A stretch of 64,000 nt of DNA, from assembly GCF_036588685.1 (NCBI RefSeq), contig NC_086379.1:13935862-13999861 (forward strand), in the 5' to 3' direction. A program made the position numbers and the translations under genes. The notes below the pieces were generated by a model. The model saw nothing but the letters and a program-made list of their open reading frames with translations, ran no database searches and was not told the origin of the DNA. The DNA comes from Mytilus trossulus (taxonomy: Eukaryota; Mollusca; Bivalvia; Mytilida; Mytilidae). The number at the start of each line of letters is the position of its first letter. Position 1 is the stretch's first letter. Positions 21,746-33,042 of this stretch are shown here, piece by piece.

Positions 21746-23607
21746 TTTATACGACCGCAGAGGTTGAACCCTGAATGGTTGGGGCAAGTATGGACACAAC
21801 ATTCAAGCTGGATTCAGCTCTAAATTTGGATTGTGATTAAATAGTTGACACAGCATAGGTTTCTGACACAGAATGAATGTGTTCTAATGAACTTAAAATT
21901 TTTGTTTTCTCTTAGAGCAATTCACTATGCTGTTGAATTTTAATCCTCTCAAAAAAATGTTTGAAGAAATTTTCTTTTTATTTATGAAATTTCAAATGAG
22001 AAAAATTGAACCCAATTTTTTAATCACATCCCCCTTTCCCTTATTCCAAAACAAATCTCAATTAAAATATTCTAATGGAGTTTGCAACAATAACTACTCA
22101 TTTAAATACATCATAAAATATTAAGATGTAAAAAAACTGCTTGTTATCACTGAATGGTAAAGATTATTTAAATTTATCAGTTGGTAGTAAAAAGTGAATA
22201 TACATTGTATATTGTATATAACAAAGATTTAAGTTGATTCTGGACAAAGACAGATAACTCCAATTAAAAAAAAATCTTGCAATAAGATATTTCTTGCTTA
22301 CTATTCTGGACAAAAAAAGATAACTCAAATTAAAAAAAAATTTGCTATTTCACAATATTGTGAAATTAGATATTTCTTGCTATTGCACAATACTGTGCAA
22401 TTGAAAAGACTTGCTATTGCACAATACTTAATATGATAATTTTAGATCCTGATTTGGACCAACTTGAAAACTGGGCCCATAATCAAAAATCTAAGTACAT
22501 GTTTAGATTCAGCATATCAAAGAGGCCCAAGAATTTAATTTTTGTTAAAATCAAACTTAGTTTAATGTTGGACCCTTTGGACCTTAATGTAGGCCAATTT
22601 GAAAACGGGACCAAAAATGAAGAATCTACATACACAGTTAGATTTGACATATCAAAGAACCCCATTTATTCAATTTTTGATGAAATCAAATAAAGTTTAA
22701 TTTTGGACCCAGATTTGGACCAACTTGAAAACTGGGCCAATAATCAAGAATCTAAATACATTTTTAGATTCAACATATCAAAGAACCCAACCGATTCATT
22801 TTTTGTCAAAATCAAACTAAGTTTAATTTTGGACCCTTTGGACCTTAATGTAGACCAATTTGAAAACATGACCAAAAGTTAAGAATCTACATACGCAGTT
22901 AGATTCGGCATATCAAAGAACCCCAATTATTCAATTTTGACGAAATTAAACAAAGTTTAATTTTGGACCCTTTGGCCCCCTTTTTCCTAAACTGTTGGGA
23001 CCAAAACTCCCAAAATCAATACCAACCTTCCTTTTATGGTCATAAACCTTGTGTTTAAATTTCATAGATTTCTATTTACTTATACTAACGTTATGGCGCA
23101 AAAACCAAGAAAAATGCTTATTTGGGTCCCTTTTTGGCCCTTGATTCCTAAACTGTTGGGACCTAAACTCCCAAAATCAATACCAATCTTCCTTTTGAAG
23201 ACATAAACATTGTGTTTAAATTTCATTAATTTCTATTTACTTAAACTAAAGTTATTGTGCAAAAACCAAGAATAATGCTTATTTTGGCCCTTTTTTGGCC
23301 CCTAATTCCTAAACTGTTGAAACCAAAACTCCCAAAATCAATCCCAACCTTTCATTTGTGGTCATAAACCGTGTGTCAAAATTTCATAGATTTCTATTAA
23401 CTTAAACTAAAGTTATAGTGCGAAAACCAAGAAAATGCTTATTTGGGCCCTTTTTGGCCCCTAATTCCTAAAATGTTGGGACCAAAACTTCCAAAATCAA
23501 TACCAACCTTCCTTTTATGGTCATAAACCTTGTGTTAAAGTTTCATAGATTTCTATTCACTTTTACTAAAGTAAGAGTGCGAAAACTAAAAGTATTCGGA
23601 CGACGAC

Positions 23608-23638
<31 letters not shown>

Positions 23639-23687
23639 TGATAGCAATATACGACGAAAATTTTATCAAAATTTGCGGTCGTATAAA
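21746..23687 (+). repeat. Repeat family B with 14-bp inverted ends
   Basis: A 1.94-kb non-coding element. TTTATACGACCGCA at 21746-21759 is matched by its exact reverse complement at 23674-23687. Internally there are two kinds of tandem unit. A block of about 258 bp contains GATTTGGACCAACTTGAAAACTG (from 22445 and 22703). A block of about 160 bp contains CCTAAACTGTTGGGACC (near 22985, 23148, 23307 and 23467). A GAC tract at 23597-23639 precedes the 3' end. The overlapping ORFs (22433-22693, 23517-23873) are repeat text. I recognise the family as widespread in bivalves. Confidence 0.8.
23597..23639. repeat. (GAC)n microsatellite inside family B
   Basis: About 14 GAC units with one AAC interruption, located 35-75 bp before the 3' inverted end of family B. 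Confidence 0.95.
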
Positions 23688-23689
23688 AA

Positions 23690-25732
23690 CAACAAAACCA
23701 GAAGCAACATCAGCAGCATAAGTAAATCCTACTTTCGAAAGAGAAATATTAATTTTCGGAGTGGCAGTAGCCACAAAATGACCATTCTCTGTAATTATAG
23801 CACATACCTAAAGACGTGTATTTCATCAAGGCGGGCAATATCATGTTCGAATATCTGTATATTTTTCTGTTAAACATAGTTCAAACCTCATTTCAATCTT
23901 TATTTGTGTCCACAAAACATCTCTTTTGCTCGCTGACAGAAAACAAATAACAAAGGCGATCAAAAGTACTTCGAAAGTATCTCTATCCGGTATCAATTCA
24001 TTCTCTGATCTTTATATCAAATGGTAAACACCCAGTAGCTGTCACTTTCGACACATGTTCACCTGATCTATGAAAATATGTGTCTGAATCTATCATAGTG
24101 ACTTTTATATTGTTTATACACACATGAAACAAATGGTAAAATAAACAAAATATGGGCAATAAATTTATAATAATCAATATTACATCAAAGCTGATCGATT
24201 GTTTAACCAAAAAGCAGAATTAAAAAATTGCAATGAGTTTTCTGTCGTTGGCATCAAGGTCATTGGATGAAACATCATGCAATACATCTTCCATCCTGAT
24301 ACTCTGACATCTGATATTCACGTTATAGACGCAGTATAGTCCACATATTTCCGAAAAGTCAGGTTGAATTGGACATTCATATACTGTACTGGAATCCATT
24401 TACGATGAGAACATTACTTAAATGTTGCTGGTATGTCTCAGTTGCTCCTCCTAGGGGGTAAAAATTCAGGATGTCCCGATATAGGAAACTAAAAGGCCAT
24501 ACAATGAGTTCATTCCTTGTTACATGTGTCCGTTTTGAACACGAACGTTTTTAGGTCTGTCACTCAGATGATTTTATGTAGGTTAAACGCGCGTCTGCCG
24601 TATTAAACTAAAACATGTTACCTTTGCACAACAAACATTGGCCGACTTTCCCTCAAAATGCTCTCTCGTGCCTCGCCAGAAATTTGTAGGCTAATCGATT
24701 TTGTTGGTTATTATTATATATGGTTTTCTAAACCTCGCTACAAATTATTATATCCTCTCTAGATCTGTACTTTCAGTAAAAAACGTTGTCCTCGATTTCA
24801 TCAGAGGTGTTGACTCTATTGCCCGTCTACAACACATCACTTCGCAGTCTAGAAGATTATGCCATTCTGGGTTTCATATCAACGAGGTGGAATCCGTAGG
24901 GTCTGCTTGTTGCCTCTTTAAATGTCAGTAGAAAAAAGTCTGATTAAGACATATACATTATCATAACAGGTTGACAATCTACTAGTATTTTATTGTAAAA
25001 GTGCGCAGTGTAGTAACCATTTTCTTCTTTTTTTTCCCCTAAAGTACGTATTGATATCAAAATCCCTACCGATACATTTCTGTGATATCTTGTACATAAA
25101 CGATCCTTTTTGGACACAGATGGCACATCCTCCATATTCTTGTAGCATGTTTTCATTAAATACTGCTGTTGCTTACCGCTTTCACTTTCGGATGAAGGAA
25201 CTTCTGTTGCTGATGTTGCTGCTGTCGTTGCTCATGTTGATGTTGTTGTTGCTGCTGCTGCACCTTTTATGCATGTGTATATAATCACCTCTCATAGGAT
25301 TCTTGTGAAAATGCAACAAGCAAAAGAGGTTTTCGTCCTTCGGGCGACATACTTTGAGATCATCATCCCTCAAGACGAATTAAATTTGGTGCAATTCATT
25401 TCTTGGGACTTTTAGGTAAATCAGATTTAGGCAGTTAGTTTTAAATCGACCATTTTTTTTTTATTGTGAAACAGTACGTTACATGTATTTAGTATATACG
25501 ATAATAACAGGGGCTACGCTTTTTATGTATTGACCGATCTTTAACTTCATTTGGATGTGAAGTGGTTAAAAAAAGACATTATAAAATTAAGATGAAGAAT
25601 GATTGCTAAACACGGCTCATTAACACTTTTGTTGGTATTTTCAAACAAAGAACACCACTTTGACTTATGTTTACACAAACAAAAAACAAAGTTGTGACTT
25701 AATTTGATTAGTTTATAACACAACAAAATGTG
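23690..25732. other. Non-coding DNA with a possible coding relic
   Basis: Mostly featureless. A family D fragment lies at 24558-24630 (AAACGCGCGTCTGCCGTA). At about 24770-24930 (forward) a GC-richer stretch reads V-L-D-F-I-R-G-V-D-S-I-A-R-L-Q and ends at TAG; it may be a relic of a coding sequence, but I do not recognise it. A CAG/CAA-type trinucleotide tract lies at 25201-25262. Confidence 0.35.
25201..25262 (-). repeat. Imperfect CAG/CAA trinucleotide tract
   Basis: On the reverse strand one frame reads a glutamine-rich run (Q6, then H-Q-H-E-Q-R-Q3-H-Q3). It is followed by K-F-L-H-P-K-V-K-A and a GTAAGC that could serve as a splice donor. A stop codon lies just upstream in that frame and no acceptor is apparent, so a coding exon is unproven. 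Confidence 0.5.
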
Positions 25733-26015
25733 TCTAAAAGAGGGGCGAAAGATACCAAAGGAGCAGTCAAATTCACAAATTGAACACAAACTGACAATGC
25801 AATGGCTAAAAATGAAAAAGACAAACAGACAATTAACAGTACACACAAAACAACATGGAAAACTAAAGACTGAGCAACACGAACCCCATCAAAAACTGGG
25901 GGTGATCTCAGGTGCTCCATAAAGGTAAGCAGATGATCCCCATGTGGCACCCGTCGTGTTACTCGTGTTATAACAAACCCAGTAAATAGTCTTATTTGGT
26001 AGGTCACATTCATTT
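25733..26015 (-). mobile_element. Orphan 3' tail of the Penelope-like element
   Basis: The reverse complement matches 13430-13710: GAATGTGACCTACC against GAATTTGACCTACC, then ACACGACGGGTGCC, GGAGCACCTGAGATCA, GGGTTCGTGTTG and CATTTTTAGCCATTGC. No endonuclease or reverse transcriptase sequence accompanies it, as expected for a heavily 5'-truncated insertion. ORFs overlapping it in both directions are not genes. Confidence 0.75.
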
Positions 26016-29000
26016 TGAAAAAGGAAGGGGGATTCTATAACAATACTGGTTTTAGAAAAAAAAGAAATTTTTTAATATCATTATGACTTAGTTATGTACA
26101 AATAATCTTTCGAAAGAGAAAATACTGCCACAAATCTAAATTTTGAGCAAATATACAAAATTTCAACCTCATTTTACTCCAAATGTAGCACATGTAGGTA
26201 TATCTTTTATTACATTTTTGATTTCGTCAGGTAAAAAATAGTCTGAATGGAAATTTTTTATCAAATTGTAAATACGGGATCAAAACTGTATCGTATGCCC
26301 TTAAGAACTTTACTTATCACAAGAATATTCTTCATCCTTAAAGGTATTGTGCGATGAATGTGAATTCAATATTGAAGTATTTAGGTATATACAACAAAAC
26401 ACTTGTTTATTGGCAAGTGGATTTCAGTTTACAACCTATCCATTTTTAGGAGCAGTATCTAAGAGTATATCCACCTATTCACTATTTTGAAATCTGTACC
26501 TGTTGACCGGAGAATCTGTACAGCTTTAACTACTGAAGTCATAAAACAATTAATTTCTATTGTGGCATCAGATATTTTCTATTATAACGTCAAAATTATA
26601 CGGGAACTTTTGTGATGTCTAGTAATGGTGAACCAAGAATGAACATGTGTATTGATGTATTTCTAGTTGGTTTAATTAAGGAATGACAGTAATATTTTTC
26701 TTACTATGAAGAAATAACATAAAAAATTTGGTGCACACTGAATAACGTGCGTAAAATGACATTCTAAACCGTAGAAAACCATAAAAAAATTTGTGATGAC
26801 GTCACAGTCACATGACTAAATTATGTCTATTGGCTGATAACAGATGTTTTTAGAATAACTTAAATATTACAGCAGTTTTTCCTTTAGGCGTTCTTCTATT
26901 ATACACTATTGTGTTCATGATTGTTGACAAATCAAAACCTTTGAAACAATACAACAAACTACCCTTAGAAACATTCATTCAAAGATTGGTTCAAATCTGT
27001 AGTGGTTTTTAGTGTAAAATATTTTTCAAATCTTTTCACACAGAAGACTAAATACAAGTCTTCAGGTGATATATAACATAAAAAAAAAACAGCTTTCAAT
27101 ATTTTTTAATTATATAAAATAAGATTCAGATCTTCGTAAGCACAATTATTAAACCACAGCACCATAACATTATATTACATTCATAACATAATATTAAACT
27201 TTATGTCATTATTTTCTAATATTACTGACTATATATGAACAGGTATCAAAGATAATTTGCACAATTCCAGTATATTAAAATGAACACAATGTGTTTGATA
27301 TCAAAAATGACATGTCAAATAAAATAACAAAATTATTTAACAAGCGCTGAAGGCGGAGAAATGTAATGGAAAGTATATACGAAACCAAGTGTGTTAGGCA
27401 GAGAAATGTAATGGAAGTTCAGGTCAATATATAGTATCCGAAACATGCTGCTGAAAGCGTAATTTTTCAAAAATTAGTTCGGCATATCAACTGGTGACAA
27501 AAGGAAATATCTCAAAATTGTGAGATGTGCTTTAAAAAATCATGTAAAGTAAAAAAAAATTGTATTCACAAAAACAGCCTCTTACAGGTTTGTGACTTAT
27601 AACAAATTTTGTTTTAAAAAATATATGCATCTTGGTTGAACTTGGTTACACTATTTAGAAAATGTCCTTTTTTATCCTTGTAGAATCATGTGTAAGACTA
27701 CAATTAACTGGAGCACTCTTTTTAAGAAAGGATGGCAAATTGTAATTGAACATCCAGCAGCAGTTAGTACATACATATCACATGTATCATTATGAAGAAC
27801 ATATTCATATGATGTATATGAATCCTGCTTTATACTACTAGATCTACATACTGAATCAAACTTTCAATGTCGTAAGTCAACAAGTATGTGCTTAGTGCTT
27901 AGGCTGGAAGAAGCAAAAACAAATTCTTAAGTCTTTGGTTTGATTTTATCTGAACTGGGATTCATGTCAAAATTCTCAAAATTATAGTAAATCATTATAG
28001 GTCAAAGTATGGCCTTTAGCACGTGCACAGAGCCCTGGTTCACATTGAATAGCAAACTATAAAGGGCCCCCAAAATGACTAGAGAGTAAAACCATTCAAA
28101 CAGGAAAACCAATGGTCTAATCTATATATAATCAAAGTGATGGATATCACTCATGGAAAGATTAGAACAGTAGTTAGAATTATTTCATACTAAGGTATGA
28201 TAATGGTGGGGGAAAATAACATTTATAAAGCACTATTGCTGAAAATTGCATTTACACAAATGTACAGCAGCAGCTGGTCTTTAGAAAGAATTACTTGCTT
28301 TTCCAGTATGAGGATAAAATGAGTTCAAATTAAATAATATTGGTCTCTAAATTTGCACAATTTTATTTAAACTGCTGTTTATATCTAATCAAAATTATGT
28401 TGCCGAATGTGAACATGTCTCAAAAAAACAAACAAATGCAAAAATTCTTCTAGCAACTGTTACCAACTATCCTTGTAAGGCATAAATTTAGACCAACAGC
28501 TAAAAGCTTTAAAGTGCCAACAAAAATAATCTAAAAATGTTGTTTTGGGCATTTTGTAAGTTGAAACAGAGGTTATATGGCATTGAAAATTAAAAGTTTT
28601 AGAGTGCCTTTTGATCAAATTTTAAAGTATTTTTCAACACAGGGCATTTTCAATTTTATTTTTCACCGTAAACCAATTAAAAAACTTATTTCATTGAAAT
28701 GTGGATTCTTTCTTGATTGCAAAAATATATATTTACTTCTAATAAAAATTCAAATGACTGAAATACACATAATGATTGATGGAAAATAAACTAATAAACA
28801 ATGGTTTGTTATAATTAAAAGTTTATAAATTTTAAAACTGTTTCAAGCCAATTCCTGATAAAAAAGTGAACTAATCTAAATTGTTGATTAATTACAGATG
28901 ATTGTTGGATATTTATCAAGTAAATTATAGGCCATACTTGATTACCTTTTATATATTCATATTTATATTCATAATTCATTTTTTTAAGATCTTGTTAATC

Positions 29001-30012
29001 CATTAATCATTTGTCTTTCAGATTTAATTTACAGAATCACTTTATGTAATGTAGATCAAAAGTAATTGGCAATAAATAAATCTACCATCCTTATTAATAT
29101 CAAACAAATAATATACACATTTGTGTATTCAATTATGAAGTCAAATACTTGTGTATTAAGAATTAGATGCATATTGGTGTGTATAATTAGGTAAGACTGA
29201 GATTGATAGGTAATGTGGTCAATTTGATTGGCAGTTTAGGAGGTGGGGCATTGTAATTAAAGGTCCACCTTGTCTCTGATTGTTTAGTGATAATGACAGT
29301 TGTCAATCATACTAGTTGAATCAATACCCACTTACCTAATCAAAATGTTTTTAAAAAAGCCTGCACATCAACACACATTAATGACATACATTCTTGAATC
29401 AACTGCTCCAATAATATACCCAGTTTTTTTCAGTTTATTTGTGTATTATGTGCACATACATTAGAAACATAGGGAACTATATTTTAGTGTGAATACATTA
29501 AATAACAGTAGGTAACCTGTCCTGTTGTTAGGGAGGGTGGTGCCTAAGTAAAGATTTAGAACAAGTTCCAAATTTTCCAAAAATGAAAAATGTGAAACAC
29601 TTATGAACCACATCCACAAACAACAACCAATACACTATATAGGTTCCGACAGGTTTAAACAAATTTTAAATTTAAACATTTAAAAGGGCAGTTAACATTT
29701 CAACAAAAATCTTATTTTGCTAGCTTTAGTATGCAAAAAATAATAAAGAGAAGAAAACAAGTATACAGCTGGAACATGCAACTATGTCATAATTGTTTAA
29801 CACTAATACTCCAAAAAATAATGAATCTACAGTATCTGAAATAAGCATAAACATGTAAAAATAATTGTCCACAACCAACTGATAACAATAACTACAGAAA
29901 AGATATGATAAAAATGTCATGCTCTTTTTGTGAAACTGTACAATTCAGAAATTTATGTTTGCATTTATAATTATAATTTATAGTGTAATTTAGTTAATTT
30001 ATCACTTTATGC
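26016..30012. other. 4 kb of AT-rich DNA without recognised features
   Basis: No coding exon, inverted ends or repeat family was recognised. A motif GGMRGAGAAATGTAATGGAA occurs twice at 27353 and 27397. The short ORFs (28577-28789, 29726-29920) are AT-driven and hydrophobic or lysine-rich with no domain. It could be 3' flank of the minus-strand gene or intergenic DNA. Confidence 0.5.
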
Positions 30013-30015
30013 TTA

Positions 30016-30209
30016 GGGCTATTCCAGAAAAATATGTATGGGGGAGGGGGTGGTTTGAAGGCACATTGTATTAATAATACATGGGTGATGGGTATCAGAG
30101 CAACTTTTCACACTATAATGCACTATAACTCCTAATTACAATTGTATGGGTGGCGGGTGCTGACAAAAACTGCCTTCCAACCCCCATACATATTTTTCTG
30201 GAATAGCCT
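30016..30209. mobile_element. MITE, PIF/Harbinger-like (TTA duplication)
   Basis: Inverted ends of about 32 bp: GGGCTATTCCAGAAAAATAT at the left and its near-perfect complement ending GGAATAGCCT at the right. The element is flanked by TTA at 30013-30015 and 30210-30212, the 3-bp duplication typical of PIF/Harbinger. It is 194 bp with no coding capacity. Confidence 0.8.
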
Positions 30210-30853
30210 TTATTTGTATAATGTTTTGCTTTATTTTAATGTCTGTTAAAAATTGGATTGCCACAAAGTGTAAATGTTTTATGACGATAAAATTAATTTA
30301 ATTTGATTATGGAGATTCTAAAACAAAAAACTGAAGCACAAGTTTAAAATCTAGTTCAAAACTATCCTGGTCTTTTTTCCAAAAAAATCAAAATATCACA
30401 AAAATTTCTGATTTTACATTTAATCATTTACCAGAGAAGAAAATATTCTTAAATTTCTCAATTTCGTGGTTTACTCATGTAAAATAAATAACACACACAA
30501 AGCTTAAGGCTAATTTAAACAATTAGTTATATTTATAAAAAAAAAAACACATCATTTTCAACTGAGGCACCATTTCAATATAATGAAAAAATAAAATCAG
30601 ATTCAAATATAGATCCTGTGTTCTAAATTGGCTCACAGAGATTTGACAACACTGCATTCTACTTTCTGTTTCAAAAACCATTCAGGATCCAATAGTCTAG
30701 TTGTAATGATACAAACATTCAAATATTTGAAGGCTAAAATCTTAATTGCTGATGTAATAAAAGCTAGAACAGAAAGAAGAATGAAGTGTTTTTTAATCTG
30801 ATTGAGAAAAAGATGAAATGAAAGTTACATATGTGTGTTTTGGGGTAACAGTA

Positions 30854-31090
30854 AGGGGCGACATCAAAAGTTCAATGAAGGATAAAAAAACTTAATTCAC
30901 ATAGTTTTTTCACTGACCCCCACACCCCCCTCTTAACTTAATTTAGAAAAAAATGATTGACCAATAGGGATATATGTAAAATCGATTTTGGGTTAACAAA
31001 ACTTGCAGCAATGTTTCCCCCCCCCCCTTTCCCCATCAAACCATTTGATTTAAGTTTTTTATCCTTCATCGATTTTTTGATGTCGTCCCT
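30854..31090. mobile_element. MITE, Tc1/mariner-like (TA duplication)
   Basis: Inverted ends of about 41 bp with a few mismatches: AGGGGCGACATCAAAA at the left and TTTTGATGTCGTCCCT at the right, both continuing through the GATAAAAAA/TTTTTTATC block. It is flanked by TA (30852-30853 and 31091-31092). The 64-residue ORF at 30957-31151 is repeat text. Confidence 0.8.
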
Positions 31091-31770
31091 TAGCAGTCTT
31101 TCTCTAATAACAAGTTGTTACCTTTCTGTCTTCAACAGAATTCTAGATTAAATCATGAATTTCAGGCAAGATATAGCTAGACAGATCTAAACAATAAAAA
31201 ACATATATAAATTTGTGTTTGCAAATCATAGAAAAAAAATGTGTTTAAACAATAACAATTTATTTCCCCTACCACAATAAACATGTTAAAAAAACTGAAT
31301 TTTATATAAAACCATTAAAATTCAAATTATGTGGGTATCTTCTGCAATCAATTGTCTAAATTACTCTGTTCAAATTTTGTGTTGAACACCTATACAAAAT
31401 ACTCAAGTTTTGTCATAGTAATACACATGCACATTTATATTTGGAAGAAAATATTACATTGATTTGAAGAGAAAGTGATACAGAGTGTTGTTAGATCCTT
31501 TTCTGCTGAGTGTATTTCAATCCAATTAAAATACAAATCAGTTAAAATCTTAAAACAATTTCATGCAATTTTCAGTACACATATTTGTTTGGTTTGATTT
31601 GCTACAGGTGTCATGATGTCCTTAAATCATATTTTTTATTATATTTTTTTGCAGTAAACTAAATGATCACATTATGTATATATAAAACAGTCTGTCAAAA
31701 TACCTCAACAACGTAACATATCACAACATAACATTAAAAATTCCCAATCAATATTTACATTACAAAAATA

Positions 31771-32093
31771 GAAAATGCAAAAAACATACATAATAGAAGT
31801 TGTCATATCAGTAACAAAATAAATGTTAAAGTTAAAGCACCAATGTAAAGACATGAACATATGTTCTAAGCACTAGGAAGATTCTGAATCAATTCAATGC
31901 ATAAATTCATGAGGGTTTAGCGGCACCCTGTCTCTCACAGTATTTACTGCTGTCAGCTGTGTAAAAGTTTACTGTTGACCTCAAAAGAGAGTACATTTAG
32001 CAGTAAAACATAAAATTGAAGAAAAAGAAAAATCAAATCTTTTTTTTTAGATGCTATTTCTTGGTCTAGAAGATTAGTGCCTGTCCAAGTTTT
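31771..32093. repeat. Tandem duplication, unit 1
   Basis: Direct repeat of 32107-32412, sharing AGAAGTTGTCATATCAGTAAC, TGTTCTAAGCACTAGGAAGA, TCATGAGGGTTTAGC and ATGCTATTTCTTGGTCTAGA. About 90% identical by eye, separated by 13 bp. Confidence 0.9.
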
Positions 32094-32106
32094 ACATATA
32101 AAAAAA

Positions 32107-32412
32107 AGAAAATGCAAAAAACAAACATAATAGAAGTTGTCATATCAGTAACAAAATAAATGTTAAAGTTAATGAACATATGTTCTAAGCACTAGGAAGA
32201 TTCTGAATCAAATCAATGCAGAAATTCATGAGGGTTTAGCAGCACCCTGTCTCTCGCAGTTAATTCTGCTGTCAGTTGTGTAAAAGTATACTGTTGACCT
32301 AAAAAATGAGTACGTTTAGCAGTAAAACATATAAAATTGAAGAAAAAGAAAATCAAATCTTTTTTTTTAGATGCTATTTCTTGGTCTAGACGATTAGTGC
32401 CTGTCCAAGTTT
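32107..32412. repeat. Tandem duplication, unit 2
   Basis: Partner of 31771-32093; lacks about 20 bp present in unit 1. The reverse-strand ORF at 32213-32437 includes N-R-L-D-Q-E-I-A-S-K-K-K-D-L. That resembles N-R-L-T-K-L-K-Q-E-F-I-A-S-K-E-D-L in the terminal exon at 32822-33042, so the unit could derive from an old exon copy. The match is short and may be chance. Confidence 0.85.
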
Positions 32413-32439
32413 CATAACAATCCATGAAGGTTTGCAAAT

Positions 32440-32445
32440 TTTATT
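32440..32445 (-). terminator. Candidate polyadenylation signal AATAAA
   Basis: TTTATT on the plus strand, AATAAA on the minus strand, about 380 bp past the stop codon of the minus-strand gene. It would give a 3' UTR of moderate length. No transcript evidence. Confidence 0.35.
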
Positions 32446-32821
32446 ATGTACAAAAATTCAATCCCAGACTGTATGAAAATGTATAAAATAATATATTTTC
32501 AAAATTGGCTTTAGACAATATCAATGACTAATGCTTAAAGCTAAAAAATAGTTTGTTTCTTATATAATTTGTTTAATTATCGAACTATGTCATGTATGTA
32601 GAAAAAAAGTTCAATTAAAAGTTAACATACAAATATTGAATTATTTTTTTTATCTAAACATGCTAAATAGACATATTTCATGATAACTAGAACTGAATTG
32701 CACATCAATGAAAAAGAAATTACCATATTTCTTTACAATCCCCCTTTTTTCCACTCCAAAAAGAAAATTACAACATAAACCTGAGAAGTAAAGTACTAAT
32801 ATCAAACATGACATCCTTTCT

Positions 32822-33042
32822 TTACTCAGGTTTTAATTTTTCATCTTTAGTTACTGTTTTTATCATTTCTTTCAACTTGTTGTACCTAACAGGGAGAAGA
32901 TCTTCTTTAGATGCAATAAACTCCTGCTTCAGTTTGGTTAGTCTGTTGTGAGCTCTTAAGAATTTATTCTCGTACACGCTGATCATGTGTTCCTTGTTTT
33001 TGTTATCATCTTCTATCTCTTTCTTATGCATGTCAGAAAGAT
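32822..33042 (-). CDS. Terminal coding exon of the coiled-coil gene
   Basis: Acceptor CTTTTCAG at 33043-33050 precedes the exon, which enters in phase 1 and reads L-S-D-M-H-K-K-E-I-E-D-D to K-L-K-P-E and a TAA at 32822. The composition is strongly charged and heptad-like. K-L-K-Q-E-F..S-K-E-D..R-Y..L-K-E-M-I mirrors the exon at 39119-39376. The in-frame ATG at 33070 lies in the intron. Confidence 0.6.
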
